From Pseudomonadota bacterium (lineage in GTDB: Bacteria; Pseudomonadota; Gammaproteobacteria; Burkholderiales; Burkholderiaceae_C), in the NCBI GenBank assembly GCA_021847345.1, contig JAJZTW010000016.1, positions 1 to 63,440 on the forward strand: a stretch of DNA of 63,440 bases. The letters are read 5' to 3'. Positions 9,930-23,106 of the stretch are shown here, one piece after another. A program made the translations under genes and the position numbers. How positions within the stretch are numbered: the stretch's first letter is position 1; every line of letters begins with the position of its first letter. The notes beneath the pieces were generated by a model. The model did no database searches and was not told the DNA's origin. It saw only the letters and a list, made by a program, of their open reading frames with translations.

Positions 9930-11243
9930 TCAGGCCGACTGCATCAGCTCGTCGAAGCTCAGCGCCTTGTCGGTGGTGCGCGCCTGGCCGAACACGTAGT
10001 CGGCCACGTTGTTCTCGATCACGATCGACTCCACCTGCGACAGGCGCTGCGGGTCGCCGTAGTACCAGCGCACGACCTCCTGCGGGTCTTCGTAGCTGGA
10101 AGCCATGTTCTCCACGTGGGCGCGGATCTGCTCCGGCTTGGCGTGCAGTTCATGCTCCTTGACCAGTTCGGCCACGATCAGACCCAGGCGCACGCGGCGC
10201 TCGGCCTGCTCGCGGAACATGTCGGGCGCGATCGGCAGCTTGTCGGCGTCCTTCATGCCGCGCGCGGCCAGGTCCTGGCGGGCGCCCTGGATCAGCTGCT
10301 CGATCTCCTCGGCGACCACGCCGGAAGGCAGGTCGACCGGGTTGACCTTCAGCAGCGCCTCCATCGCGGCGTTGCGGTTGCGCGAGCTCAGGCGCGCCTG
10401 CACCTCGCGCTCCAGGTTGCGGCGGATGTCGTCGCGCAGCTTGGCCACGTCGCCGTCGGGAACTCCCAGCTCCCTGGCGAACTCGGTGTTCACCTCGGGC
10501 AGCTGCGGGGCCTCGACCTTGAGCACGCGCACATGGAAGCGCGCGGTCTTGCCGGCGACTTCGCGGCCCTGGTAGTCCTCGGGGAAAGGCAGGTCGAACT
10601 CGGCTTCCTCGCCCGCCTTGCGCCCGCTCGTGCCGGTCTCGAACTCGGGCAGCATGCGGCCTTCGCCGAGCACGAACGCGAAGCCCTCGGCGCTGCCGCC
10701 GGGGAAGGCCACGTCGTCGATCTTGCCGACGAAGTCGACGGTGACGCGGTCGCCGTCGCGCGCCGCGCCGTCGGCGGCGTCGCGCTCGACGAAGCTGCGG
10801 CGCTGGCGGCGCAGCACGTCGACGGTCTTGTCCACCGCGGCGTCGTCGACCGCGCAGCTGGCGCGCTCGACCTCGACCGTCGACAGATCACCCAGCGCGA
10901 TGTCGGGATAGACCTCGAACTCGGCGTCGAAGGAGAAGGAGTCGGCGGCGTCGGCGGCGTCGTGCGGGGTGAAGCGGGGCATGCCGGCCACGCGCACATG
11001 GGCGGCGCGCACGGCCTCGAAGAACACCTGGCCCACCTTGTCCTGAAGCACCTCGGCTTCCACCGACGGCCCGTAGCGCTTTTGCATCACGGCCAGCGGC
11101 ACCTTGCCGGGACGGAATCCGGACACGCGCGCCGTGCGGGACATGTTCTTCAGGCGCGACGCGACTTCGGTCTGCAGGTCGGCCTTGGGAACCGAGACGG
11201 TGATGCGGCGTTGCAGCTTATCCAGGGTTTCTACGGCTGTCAT
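9930..11243 (-). CDS. tig: Trigger factor, ribosome-associated chaperone
   Basis: This codes for 437 residues from ATG at 11241-11243. The open frame continues upstream through tRNA-Leu, so an annotation using the longest frame would be wrong. The N-terminal ribosome-binding domain contains GFRPGKVPLAVMQKRYG, matching the GFRxGKxP signature at the ribosome contact. A central PPIase domain (DRVTVDFVGKIDDVAFPGG) and a helical C-terminal chaperone domain follow. It heads the clpP-clpX-lon series and lies 45 bases downstream of tRNA-Leu. Confidence 0.97.
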   Translation of the reverse strand: MTAVETLDKLQRRITVSVPKADLQTEVASRLKNMSRTARVSGFRPGKVPLAVMQKRYGPSVEAEVLQDKVGQVFFEAVRAAHVRVAGMPRFTPHDAADAADSFSFDAEFEVYPDIALGDLSTVEVERASCAVDDAAVDKTVDVLRRQRRSFVERDAADGAARDGDRVTVDFVGKIDDVAFPGGSAEGFAFVLGEGRMLPEFETGTSGRKAGEEAEFDLPFPEDYQGREVAGKTARFHVRVLKVEAPQLPEVNTEFARELGVPDGDVAKLRDDIRRNLEREVQARLSSRNRNAAMEALLKVNPVDLPSGVVAEEIEQLIQGARQDLAARGMKDADKLPIAPDMFREQAERRVRLGLIVAELVKEHELHAKPEQIRAHVENMASSYEDPQEVVRWYYGDPQRLSQVESIVIENNVADYVFGQARTTDKALSFDELMQSA

Positions 11244-11288
11244 GGAAAAATCCGTTGTTCGTTCTCGAGGTTTCGGCCGGTGGCGTCG

Positions 11289-11375
11289 TGGTGCGAGGGG
11301 GGGGACTCGAACCCCCACGCCCGTGAGGGCGTCAGGACCTAAACCTGGTGCGTCTACCAATTTCGCCACCCTCGC
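11289..11375 (-). tRNA. tRNA-Leu (anticodon TAG)
   Basis: An 87-base class II tRNA with encoded CCA. Acceptor GCGAGGG pairs with CCCTCGC, the anticodon loop is TTTAGGT, and the long variable arm reads ACGCCCTCACGGGCGT. It is directly upstream of tig on the same strand. Confidence 0.96.
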
Positions 11376-11496
11376 GCGTCCGTAAAGCATGCGCGGCGCG
11401 AACCCACGCAAACGTCGGCGAAAAAAGCATTCTATCCTTTGCGCCGGCAGCGCCGGTAACCGCACATCCCGCGCCGGCCGCGAGCCCGTCCTTTCC

Positions 11497-12327
11497 ATGT
11501 CCGCAACCGATCCGCTGCAACCCGATTTCGCGCCTCGCGGCACCGCCTGGTACTACGCCACGCTGCACCTGCCCCCGGACACGCGCCGCGAGCTGATGCT
11601 GCTGCAGGCCTGGTGGCGCGCGGTGCGCGCCATCCCCGGCTCGGTGTCGGACCCCATCGTCGGTGCCGCCAAGCTCGGCTGGTGGCAAAGCCAGCTGCAC
11701 GCGCTGGAGGACGACCGCGCGGAGCATCCGCTGCTGCGCGAACTGCAGCCGGCGCTGCGCCAGGCGCCCGGCGCCGTCGCGCTGCTGCGCCAGGCGCTCG
11801 ACACGGTGCAGCCCACCGCGCCGCAACCCCGCGAGAACTGGCAGGCGCTGCACGCCGAACTGCTGCGCGGCAGCGGCAGCGTGGCGCGCGTGGCCATGCG
11901 CCTGGCCGGCGGGCGCGACGCCCCGGCGCAGGAATACGCCGCCGAGATGGCGGCCGCGCTGGACGCCGTGGCCCTGCTGCGCGATGTCGGCCGCGACGCG
12001 CGCGAACAGGTGGTGCGCCTGCCGCGCGCGCTGCTGCGCTCGCACGGGCTGAGCGAGCACGATCTGCTGGAGCTGCGCGACACCCCGCAGCTGCGCGCCG
12101 CGCTTCGCCAGGCGGGCCAGCTCGCGCGCGCGCAACTGCTGCAGGCGCAGGCCCTGCGCCCGCGCGGCCCGCGCCGTGCCGGGCGGCTGCCGGCCGCGCT
12201 CGGCAACATGGGCCAGGCGCTGCTGCGCGAACTCGAGCAGGCGGACTATGCGCTGCTCGAGCAGCGCATCAGCCTGCCGCCGCTGCGCCTGCTGTGGGCC
12301 TCGTGGCGCGCAAGCTGGGCGCGCTGA
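11497..12327 (+). CDS. Squalene/phytoene synthase family protein, degenerate active site
   Basis: The protein has 276 residues from ATG. The start YYATLHLPPDTRRELMLLQ and the later KLGWWQSQLHAL fit the family. The second conserved helix is recognisable (ALDAVALLRDVGRDAREQ), but the first aspartate-rich motif of true synthases is replaced (RAVRAIPGSVSDP). That suggests a non-catalytic or altered activity, like the assembly-factor branch of this fold (for example NDUFAF6). It stands alone, divergent from tRNA-Leu and tig and convergent with the acetoacetyl-CoA synthetase gene, with no carotenoid or hopanoid genes nearby. Confidence 0.8.
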   Translation: MSATDPLQPDFAPRGTAWYYATLHLPPDTRRELMLLQAWWRAVRAIPGSVSDPIVGAAKLGWWQSQLHALEDDRAEHPLLRELQPALRQAPGAVALLRQALDTVQPTAPQPRENWQALHAELLRGSGSVARVAMRLAGGRDAPAQEYAAEMAAALDAVALLRDVGRDAREQVVRLPRALLRSHGLSEHDLLELRDTPQLRAALRQAGQLARAQLLQAQALRPRGPRRAGRLPAALGNMGQALLRELEQADYALLEQRISLPPLRLLWASWRASWAR

Positions 12328-12354
12328 GCACCCGAGCGGCCGCGCGCCGGCGCG

Positions 12355-14385
<2,031 letters not shown>

Positions 14386-14456
14386 ACAGGTCTCCGTGGG
14401 GTGTCTTGTCGGTTCTCGCGGATTCGTGCCGGCGCTTGCGCGCCGCGGCCGCACGC

Positions 14457-14900
14457 TCAGGCCGGCGCCAGCGCCTGGCGCAGCGCGGTCGGCAGGGGCA
14501 CGCTCCTGCGCTGCGCGTGGTCGATCCACACCACCTTGGCGCCGCCGCTGGCGAACACCTCGTCGGGCTGGTCGTCGCGCGCGAGTTCGTAGAAGGTGTC
14601 GAAGCTGCTGCGCCCGGGGTTGGCCGCGTACAGGCGCACCAGTACGGAGCCCGGATAGCGCAGTTCGCGCAGGAAGTTGCAGAAGGCATTGACCACCACC
14701 GGACCCTGGCCCGGCGGCGGCGCCTCGCCGGCCCGCGTGGCCTGGGCCAGCATCTGCTCCATCCAGTCCATGCGGGCGATTTCCATGTAACGGAAGTACA
14801 GGGTGTTGTTGACGTGCCCCATGGCGTCCATGTCGCCCCAGCGCATGGGCACCACGGTCTGGTACACGAGCAGGCGCTGCTCGGGAAGGCTCAGATCCAT
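14457..14900 (-). CDS. Acyl-CoA thioesterase, hotdog fold (4HBT family)
   Basis: A 147-residue single hotdog domain. RWGDMDAMGHVNNTLYFRYM holds the conserved Asp and His-Val-Asn signature of YbgC/FadM-type thioesterases. It would hydrolyse an acyl-CoA in the cytosol. It begins 10 bases after the SDR stop and precedes the acetoacetyl-CoA synthetase, suggesting a shared role in short-chain acyl-CoA turnover; the substrate is unknown. Confidence 0.9.
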   Translation of the reverse strand: MDLSLPEQRLLVYQTVVPMRWGDMDAMGHVNNTLYFRYMEIARMDWMEQMLAQATRAGEAPPPGQGPVVVNAFCNFLRELRYPGSVLVRLYAANPGRSSFDTFYELARDDQPDEVFASGGAKVVWIDHAQRRSVPLPTALRQALAPA

Positions 14901-14910
14901 GCCGCCCCCG

Positions 14911-15693
14911 TCAGACGCCGAAGCCGTCGTCGGCGGCGACCACGGCGCCGTTGACGAAATGGCTCTGGCCGCTGACCAGCATCAGCAGCACCACGTCGAG
15001 GTCCTCGGGGCGCCCCACGCGCTTGCGCGGCAGCATGTCGATGAGCTTGCGCCCGCCCTCGGTGCTCCAGTGCTCGTGGTTCATCTCGGTATCGATGTAG
15101 CCGGGGCAGATGGCGTTGGCGTTGATGCCGTAGCGCCCCCACTCCAGCGCCATCGCGCGGGTCATGTGCACCACCGCCGCCTTGCTCATCGCGTACACGC
15201 CGATCTGCGGCAGCACGCGCAGCCCGGCCATCGACGCGATGTTGACGATGCGTCCGCCGGCCCAGGTTCCGGGAGCGGCTCCACGTGAACGGGCGATCAT
15301 GCGCCGCGCCACCTCCTGCGCGACGAAGAAGGCTCCGCGCACATTGGTGTCGAACATCAGGTCGAAGTCCTCGGGCTGCACGTCGACCAGCTTGGAGGCC
15401 ACCGACACGCCGGCGTTGTTGACCAGGATGTCGATGTTGCCGACTTCGGTCTCGGCATGCGCGACCGCGCTGCGAATGCTCGCCGGATCGTCGACGTCGA
15501 GCTCGACCACGTGGGCATCGCCGCCCGCGCCCTCGATGCTGGCGCGAAGTTCCTTGAGGCGCCCGGCGCGGCGCCCCGCCAGCACCACGGCCGCGCCGGC
15601 CGCTGACAGCGTGCGCGCGAACTGCCAGCCCAGGCCGCTGGAGGCGCCGGTGACGAGCGCGACGCGCCCGGATAGATCGATGGTGTAGGCCAT
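14911..15693 (-). CDS. Short-chain dehydrogenase/reductase
   Basis: This codes for 260 residues from ATG at 15691-15693. The Rossmann motif [12 protein letters not shown] is near residue 16, NNAG lies in the fourth strand, and catalytic YAMSK follows the Ser of NIASMAG. This is the classical SDR layout, as in 3-hydroxyacyl-CoA or 3-oxoacyl reductases. It is the first gene of the operon with the thioesterase and acetoacetyl-CoA synthetase, so a 3-hydroxybutyrate-type or acyl-CoA substrate is plausible but unproven. It diverges from moaA. Confidence 0.9.
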   Translation of the reverse strand: MAYTIDLSGRVALVTGASSGLGWQFARTLSAAGAAVVLAGRRAGRLKELRASIEGAGGDAHVVELDVDDPASIRSAVAHAETEVGNIDILVNNAGVSVASKLVDVQPEDFDLMFDTNVRGAFFVAQEVARRMIARSRGAAPGTWAGGRIVNIASMAGLRVLPQIGVYAMSKAAVVHMTRAMALEWGRYGINANAICPGYIDTEMNHEHWSTEGGRKLIDMLPRKRVGRPEDLDVVLLMLVSGQSHFVNGAVVAADDGFGV

Positions 15694-15874
15694 GAAGTCG
15701 ATTCGGGTGATGCACGCCCGCGCCGCCGGCGGCGGCGCGAAGCCTTGTGCGAAGACGCCGCGGCCGGGCGGCCGGGCACACGAACGCCCCATGCTACGCG
15801 CACTGACGCGGCGCAACAATGCTGCCGACCCTGGCCCCGCAGCGCCTCGGTCGGGATTTGCCGATAATGCGCCC

Positions 15875-17014
15875 ATGTCCGAACGAACCATTTCCCTGGT
15901 CGACCATCGCTACGCCGCCAGCGTGCCCAAGGTGCCCGCGGTGGCGCCCGCCGCCGGCAGCGTGGTGCTGGACCGGCTCGGCCGGCCCCTGCACGACCTG
16001 CGGATCTCGGTCACCGACCGCTGCAACTTCCGCTGCAAGTACTGCATGCCGAAGGAAATCTTCGACACGCAGTACGAGTTCCTGCGCCACGACGAGTTGC
16101 TGCGATTCGAGGAAATCGAGCGCGTGGCGCGTGCCTTCGTCGAGCTCGGAGTTCGCAAGCTGCGCATCACCGGCGGCGAGCCGCTGCTGCGCCGCGGCCT
16201 CGAGGACCTGGTCGGGATGCTCTCCCGCCTGCGCGGCGCCGACGGCAGCCCGGTCGAGCTGACCATGACCACCAATGCGTCGGCGCTGGCGCGCAAGGCG
16301 CGCGCGCTGCGCGACGCCGGGCTGCATCGCGTCACGGTGAGCCTGGACGCGATCGACGACGAGGTGTTCCGGCGCATGAACGACGTCGACTTCCCGGTGG
16401 CCACCGTGCTCGAGGGCATCCGCGCCGCGCAGGAGGCGGGGCTGGCGCCGGTGAAGGTCAACATGGTGGTGCAGCGCGGCGTCAACGACCAGCAGGTGCT
16501 GCCGATGATCGAGCACTTCCGCGGCAGCGGCGTGGTGCTGCGCTTCATCGAGTACATGGACGTCGGCACCACCAACGGCTGGCGCATGGACCAGGTGGTT
16601 CCGGCCGCCGAGCTGCTCGAGCGCATCGGCAGCCGGCATGGGCTGCGGCCGCTGGATCCGACCGTGGTCGGGGAGACCGCCGAGCGCTGGATGCTCGACG
16701 ACGGCAGCCTGGAGATCGGGCTGATCTCGAGTGTCACGCGGGCCTTCTGCCACGACTGCAACCGCGCGCGCCTGTCGATGGAAGGCAAGCTGTACCTGTG
16801 CCTGTTCGCCGCGCACGGCCACGACCTGCGCGCGCTGCTGCGCGGCGACACCGCGCGCGGCATCGACGCGGTGGACGACCAGGCGCTGCGCGGCGCCATC
16901 GCGCAGGTGTGGAACGCTCGCGCCGACCGCTATTCCGAGCTTCGCGGCCAGGGCGCCAGCGAGCCGGGCGGCTCGGCGCCGCGGCGCGTGGAAATGTCCT
17001 ACATCGGCGGCTGA
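15875..17014 (+). CDS. moaA: GTP 3',8-cyclase MoaA
   Basis: A 379-residue radical SAM enzyme for the first step of molybdenum cofactor synthesis. The N-terminal [4Fe-4S] motif is Cys50-x3-Cys54-x2-Cys57 (CNFRCKYC). The C-terminal cluster motif begins [10 protein letters not shown] and ends at the Cys of LYLCLF. The protein ends in the conserved Gly-Gly (YIGG). ATG at 15875 gives the expected family N-terminus with a short extension. It heads a moaA, small membrane protein, mobA, moeA series. Confidence 0.97.
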   Translation: MSERTISLVDHRYAASVPKVPAVAPAAGSVVLDRLGRPLHDLRISVTDRCNFRCKYCMPKEIFDTQYEFLRHDELLRFEEIERVARAFVELGVRKLRITGGEPLLRRGLEDLVGMLSRLRGADGSPVELTMTTNASALARKARALRDAGLHRVTVSLDAIDDEVFRRMNDVDFPVATVLEGIRAAQEAGLAPVKVNMVVQRGVNDQQVLPMIEHFRGSGVVLRFIEYMDVGTTNGWRMDQVVPAAELLERIGSRHGLRPLDPTVVGETAERWMLDDGSLEIGLISSVTRAFCHDCNRARLSMEGKLYLCLFAAHGHDLRALLRGDTARGIDAVDDQALRGAIAQVWNARADRYSELRGQGASEPGGSAPRRVEMSYIGG

Positions 17015-17029
17015 GAAGGTCTGCGCGCC

Positions 17030-17338
17030 ATGAACCGCGACCCCTTCCGTCCGGTGCTGCCGGGCTGGGAGCAGCGCATCTCGGGCTGGCTGATCCCCGG
17101 CTACGTCGCGGGCTCGGGCCTGCCGCTGCTGGCCATGCTGGCGCTGCACCTGCGCCAGCCGCCGGGCCCGCCCAGCGTGGCCTGGATCAAGAGCACCGGG
17201 GTGTTCGACGCCATGGCCATGGCGCTGGCGGTGTTCGACGCCAGCGCGGTGTTCACCTTCGCGCTGGGTTGCCTGATCGTCACGCTGATGAAGGCACGAG
17301 CGCGCCACGCCGACCCGATGCCGCTGCCGGCCGACTGA
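17030..17338 (+). CDS. Small membrane protein within the moa/mob cluster
   Basis: A 102-residue protein with two predicted hydrophobic segments (about residues 20-42, IPGYVAGSGLPLLAMLALHL, and 62-87). The family is not recognised. It begins 15 bases after moaA and ends four bases before mobA, so it is probably cotranscribed. No cofactor-binding motif is visible, so a role in molybdenum metabolism rests only on position. Confidence 0.7.
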   Translation: MNRDPFRPVLPGWEQRISGWLIPGYVAGSGLPLLAMLALHLRQPPGPPSVAWIKSTGVFDAMAMALAVFDASAVFTFALGCLIVTLMKARARHADPMPLPAD

Positions 17339-17342
17339 AGGC

Positions 17343-17984
17343 GTGAACGACTCCTCGTCAACCCCGGCCGCCGACGCCTTGCCCGGCATCGACGCGAAGC
17401 GCATCACCGGCCTCGTGCTGGCGGGCGGGCGCGGCTCGCGCATGGGCGGCGCCGACAAGGGGCTGCTGCTGCTCGACGGCCAGGCCCTGGCCCGGCACGT
17501 GCTGCGGCGCCTGGCTCCGCAGGTGGGCCCGCTGCTGATCAGCGCCAATCGCCACGCCGACGCCTACGCCGGCTTCGGCGCCGAGGTGGTGGCCGACGAC
17601 GACCCCGGTGCCTACGCCGGGCCGCTGGCCGGCCTGGCCGCCGGGCTGCGCGCCTGCGGCACCGAATGGCTGCTCAGCGCGCCCTGCGACGCGCCGTTCC
17701 TGCCGCCCGATCTGGCGCGGCGCCTGAGCGCCGCGGCGCTGGCCTGCGATCGCCCGGCCGCCATCGCGCTCGCCGCCGGGCGTCGCCAGCCGGTGTTCGC
17801 GCTGCTGCGCCGTGATCTGCTGGAGTCGCTGACGAGCTTCCTGCGCGGCGGCGGCCGCAAGGTCGAGACCTGGCTGGCGCAAGTGGGATTCGCCGAGGCC
17901 GCCTTCGACGAGCCCGGCTGCTTCGACAATATCAACCTGCCCGAGCAGCTCGAGGCGTTGCGCACGCGCTCCGGCAACGCCTGA
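17343..17984 (+). CDS. mobA: Molybdenum cofactor guanylyltransferase MobA
   Basis: This codes for 213 residues from GTG, four bases after the preceding stop. The signature LVLAGGRGSRMGGADKGLLLLDG is at the N-terminus and binds GTP. It attaches GMP to Mo-molybdopterin to make the bis-MGD cofactor. The ending with DNINLPEQLEAL is typical of MobA. It is coupled to the upstream genes and followed by moeA. Confidence 0.95.
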   Translation: MNDSSSTPAADALPGIDAKRITGLVLAGGRGSRMGGADKGLLLLDGQALARHVLRRLAPQVGPLLISANRHADAYAGFGAEVVADDDPGAYAGPLAGLAAGLRACGTEWLLSAPCDAPFLPPDLARRLSAAALACDRPAAIALAAGRRQPVFALLRRDLLESLTSFLRGGGRKVETWLAQVGFAEAAFDEPGCFDNINLPEQLEALRTRSGNA

Positions 17985-18020
17985 AGCCGCCCCGCGCCGC
18001 CTCGACCGTCCTCTTGTCCG

Positions 18021-19280
18021 ATGTCCACCCCCTGCCCGTCCCCGGACGACTCGCTGCTCAGCGTGCAGCAGGCACGCGAGCTGCTGCTGCGCCTGCCGGC
18101 GCCCTCGCTGGAAACCCGCGTGGTGCCGCTGCACGAGGCGCTGCAGCGTGTGCTCGGCGCCGACCTGATCGCCCCGTTCGACGTCCCCGCGCACGACAAC
18201 GCCGCGATGGACGGCTACGCGCTGCGCGCGGCCGAGCTGCGCACGGACGGCCCGACGCGCCTGCGCGTGGCCGGCAGCGGCCTGGCCGGGCATGCCTTCA
18301 CCGCGGAACTGCCACCGCGCGCGGCGGTACGCATCATGACCGGCGCGGTGCTGCCGCCTGCCTGCGACACCGTGGTTCCGCAGGAGCTGTGCCGGGCGGC
18401 GGACGGCGAGGTCGAGATCCCGCCGCGAGCCGTGCCCGCCGGGGCCAACGTGCGCAGGCGCGGCGAGGACCTGTGCGCGGGCCGGGCCGCGCTGCCCGCC
18501 GGCCGGCTGCTGCGCGCGGCCGATCTCGGCCTGGCGGCGTCGCTGGGAGTCGGGGAACTGGCCGTGCGGCGACGCCTGCGCGTGGCCTTCCTGTCCAGCG
18601 GGGACGAGCTGCGCTCGATCGGCCAGCGTCTCGACCCGGGCAGCATCTACGACAGCAACCGCCACACCCTGCGCGCCATGCTCGCGCGCCTGGGCTGCGA
18701 GCCGCTGGACCTGGGCCTGGTGCCCGACGACCCCGCCCGCATCGAGTCGGCGCTGCTGCGCGGCGCCGAGCAGGCCGACGTGATCATCAGCTCGGGCGGC
18801 GTGGGCGTGGGCGACGCCGACCACCTCGGGCGCACGCTGGCGCGCCTGGGAGACGTGGCCTTCCGCCACGTCGCGATGCGCCCGGGACGCCCGCTGGCCT
18901 GCGGCGTCCTTCGCCACGGCCCGACGCACCCGGTGCTGATCGGGCTGCCGGGCAATCCGGTGGCGGTGATGGTCACCTTCTACATGCTGGTGCGCGACCT
19001 GCTGCTGCGCTTCATGGGCGCGCAGGCGCAGCCGCTCGCGCTGCTGCCGGTGCTGGCGGCGCAGGATTTTCGCAAGCGCCCCGGACGCACCGAGTTCCAG
19101 CGCGCATGCCTGGAGCGCGGGCCCGACGGACGCCTGCAGGCGCGCAGCACCGGCAACCAGGGCTCCGGTGTGCTGCATTCGATGAGCCAGGCCGACGGCC
19201 TGGTGGTGCTTCGCCACGAACAAGGCGACGTGGCGGCGGGGCAGACCGTCGACTTCCTGCCCTTCGACGGCCTCGTCTGA
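18021..19280 (+). CDS. moeA: Molybdopterin molybdenumtransferase MoeA
   Basis: A 419-residue enzyme that inserts molybdate into adenylylated molybdopterin. Family hallmarks are DVPAHDNAAMDGYALR near residue 60, RIMTGAVLPPACDTVV in the middle, SSGGVGVGDADH in the MPT-binding domain, and GLPGNPVAVMVTF before the C-terminal beta domain. It is the last gene of the Moco group, 36 bases after mobA. Confidence 0.97.
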   Translation: MSTPCPSPDDSLLSVQQARELLLRLPAPSLETRVVPLHEALQRVLGADLIAPFDVPAHDNAAMDGYALRAAELRTDGPTRLRVAGSGLAGHAFTAELPPRAAVRIMTGAVLPPACDTVVPQELCRAADGEVEIPPRAVPAGANVRRRGEDLCAGRAALPAGRLLRAADLGLAASLGVGELAVRRRLRVAFLSSGDELRSIGQRLDPGSIYDSNRHTLRAMLARLGCEPLDLGLVPDDPARIESALLRGAEQADVIISSGGVGVGDADHLGRTLARLGDVAFRHVAMRPGRPLACGVLRHGPTHPVLIGLPGNPVAVMVTFYMLVRDLLLRFMGAQAQPLALLPVLAAQDFRKRPGRTEFQRACLERGPDGRLQARSTGNQGSGVLHSMSQADGLVVLRHEQGDVAAGQTVDFLPFDGLV

Positions 19281-19283
19281 ACC

Positions 19284-19307
19284 GCGCCCGCGGCGTGCCG
19301 CGGGCGC
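19284..19307. terminator. Hairpin between convergent genes moeA and the 148-aa gene
   Basis: A perfect 11-bp stem (GCGCCCGCGGC 19284-19294 with GCCGCGGGCGC 19297-19307) has a two-base loop (probably four when folded). It fills the gap between convergent genes. There is no long T run, so it is a weak intrinsic terminator at best. Confidence 0.5.
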
Positions 19308-19308
19308 T

Positions 19309-19755
19309 TCAGAAAATCCGGTTGATCAGGTCTTCGCCCAGCCCGATGCCGGCCCCCATCGCGATGGCCTGGCCGAATCCCGAGCCGAGAAAGCCGCGCA
19401 GCGTCGAGCCGATGCCCCCGCCCTGCGGATAGGCGCCGGGATAGCCGGCGGCGGCCTGTGCAGGCATGACCTGCTGCGGCGGCATCAGCGGCTGTGGCGG
19501 CGCTGCCGCCTGCAGGCGGTCGTGCTCGGCCTGCCACATGCCGTGGATGGCCTGCAGCAGCGCGTTGGTCTGCTGCTGCTGCGCCTGCACCGACAGCGCC
19601 AGCTCGCGCAGGTCGAGCTGCCACTCGCGAGCGTCGCTGCTGCCGGACTGCGCCGCGCCCTGCAGCTTGCCGGCCAGCGCCTGCAACTGCTGGGCGATGG
19701 TCTGGTCCTGCGCCTGCAGCTGGGCGTAGGCCTGGTCGATCGTGGGCACGTCCAT
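19309..19755 (-). CDS. Hypothetical protein with C-terminal glycine zipper, isc operon end
   Basis: A 148-residue protein with a Gln-rich helical, possibly coiled-coil, N half (AYAQLQAQDQTIAQQLQALAG). A Pro/Gln linker follows, then a Gly-rich C-terminus (GIGSTLRGFLGSGFGQAIAM, then GAGIGLGEDLI). AAGGAGG lies just before the fdx stop and the ATG follows that stop by one base, so translation is coupled to fdx. This is the position where iscX is often found, but the protein does not resemble IscX. Not recognised. Confidence 0.75.
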   Translation of the reverse strand: MDVPTIDQAYAQLQAQDQTIAQQLQALAGKLQGAAQSGSSDAREWQLDLRELALSVQAQQQQTNALLQAIHGMWQAEHDRLQAAAPPQPLMPPQQVMPAQAAAGYPGAYPQGGGIGSTLRGFLGSGFGQAIAMGAGIGLGEDLINRIF

Positions 19756-19756
19756 C

Positions 19757-20092
19757 TCATCCCTCCTTGGCGTGGTTGATCGAGTACTTCGGGATCTCGA
19801 TGGTCACGTCCTGGTCATCGAGAATGGCCTGGCAGGAAAGGCGCGACGTCGGCTCCAGGCCCCAGGCGCGATCGAGCAGGTCCTCCTCGCTCTCATCGGC
19901 CTCGCCCAACGAATCGTAGCCCTTGCGCACCACCACGTGGCAGGTGGTGCAGGCGCAGGACATCTCGCAGGCGTGCTCGATCTCGATGCCGTGCTCGAGC
20001 AGCGCCTCGCAGATCGACGTGCCGCGCCCGGCCTCGACGCTGGCGCCCTGCGGGCAGTACTCCGGGTGCGGCAGCACGGTGATCACCGGCAT
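19757..20092 (-). CDS. fdx: [2Fe-2S] ferredoxin of the Isc system
   Basis: A 111-residue ferredoxin from ATG at 20090-20092; a longer frame exists upstream but runs into hscA. Cluster ligands are Cys42, Cys48, Cys51 and Cys87, identical in position to E. coli Fdx. It donates electrons for Fe-S assembly on IscU. Its start overlaps the hscA stop region closely, so the two are coupled. Confidence 0.97.
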   Translation of the reverse strand: MPVITVLPHPEYCPQGASVEAGRGTSICEALLEHGIEIEHACEMSCACTTCHVVVRKGYDSLGEADESEEDLLDRAWGLEPTSRLSCQAILDDQDVTIEIPKYSINHAKEG

Positions 20093-20096
20093 GGAT

Positions 20097-21983
<1,887 letters not shown>

Positions 21984-22031
21984 GCGGAGTCGAGCGCGCC
22001 ACCGGGGCGCTTCGCGGAAATCGGCCGGGCC

Positions 22032-22652
22032 TCAGGCCGGGTTGGAGGGTTTGCGCGCGGCGCCCGGGGAGAGGTCGCGGCGGAACTTGTCGATGAACAT
22101 CAGGATACGCACCTGGGCAGCGGCCTGCCGCGTGGCCTGCCCGCCGGCGGCATCGTCGCGCGGCGCATGGTCGAGCAGGCGGGCCAGCTCCCCCAGCACT
22201 TCGACGCGCCTGCGCCCGACCCGCTCGCGCAGCGCCTGCAGCGCCGCCACATCGCCGGCGTCGCGCGCCTCGTCGAGCTCCTCGCGCCACTGCATCTGCT
22301 CGTGCAGGAACTGCACCGGCATCGCGGTGTTGCGCTCGGCATCGATCGCGACACCGCGCAGCTCGCACAGGTAGGCGGCCCGCGAAAGCGGCTCGAGCAG
22401 CGTGCGGTACGCGGTGTTGACCAGCGTCGACCATTGCATGGCCAGTCGCAGCTGCGCTGCGCCACCGCCCGCGAAGCGGTCCGGATGCACCAGCGCCTGC
22501 ACGCGGCGCCAGGCCGCGCTCAGCGCGTCGGTGTCGAGCTCGAAGCGCCGGGGCAGCCCGAACAGCGAGAAATGGTCTCCGCGAAAATCGATTCCCGGCT
22601 CCGTCGCAAGCTGCTGCGGGGCTGGGTCGCGGTCGTGGACGGCCGTGTCCAA
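22032..22652 (-). CDS. hscB: Co-chaperone HscB (J-domain)
   Basis: A 206-residue J-protein. The J domain includes the HPD tripeptide at 56-58 (VHPDRF), which stimulates HscA ATPase. The C-terminal helical domain (HEQMQWREELDEARDAGD) binds IscU. It starts one base after the iscA stop, consistent with one polycistron. Confidence 0.95.
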   Translation of the reverse strand: MDTAVHDRDPAPQQLATEPGIDFRGDHFSLFGLPRRFELDTDALSAAWRRVQALVHPDRFAGGGAAQLRLAMQWSTLVNTAYRTLLEPLSRAAYLCELRGVAIDAERNTAMPVQFLHEQMQWREELDEARDAGDVAALQALRERVGRRRVEVLGELARLLDHAPRDDAAGGQATRQAAAQVRILMFIDKFRRDLSPGAARKPSNPA

Positions 22653-22653
22653 T

Positions 22654-22977
22654 TCAGACCCGGAACGACTCGCCGCAGCCGCAGCGGTCGCGCTCGTTGG
22701 GGTTGCTGAACTTGAAGCCCTGCTGCAGCCCCTCGCGCACGAAGTCGAGCTCGGTGCCGTCGAGGTAGCTCAGGCTTTGCGGATCGACCAGCACCTTGAC
22801 GCCGTGACACTCGAACACCTGGTCCTCGGGTGCGATCGCATCGGCATACTCGAGCTTGTAGGCCAGGCCCGAACAACCGGTGGTCTTGACTCCCAGGCGC
22901 ACGCCGACGCCCTTGCCGCGCTGGCTGATGTACTTCGACACGTGCCTCGCGGCGCTTTCGGTCAGGGTGATGGACAT
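22654..22977 (-). CDS. iscA: Iron-sulfur assembly scaffold IscA
   Basis: A 107-residue A-type carrier from ATG at 22975-22977. The three invariant cysteines are Cys35 (TTGCSGLAY), Cys99 and Cys101 (RCGCGESF). It receives or delivers Fe-S clusters or iron. It follows iscU after a 129-base gap rich in GC repeats. Confidence 0.97.
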   Translation of the reverse strand: MSITLTESAARHVSKYISQRGKGVGVRLGVKTTGCSGLAYKLEYADAIAPEDQVFECHGVKVLVDPQSLSYLDGTELDFVREGLQQGFKFSNPNERDRCGCGESFRV

Positions 22978-23106
22978 GACGATGAACTCCGATGCTGCGG
23001 ATGGTGCGGAAGGCGCGGAAGGCGCGCGCGCCTCGGCCACGGACGGACCGCCGTTGCCGGGGCGGGCTCCCGCCGGGCTGTCGGCGCGCGCGGCGAGGCG
23101 CGGACC

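Noticed and set aside
11244-11543. Longer N-terminus for trigger factor
   Set aside because: The extension would be translated through tRNA-Leu. The family start at 11243 is clear.
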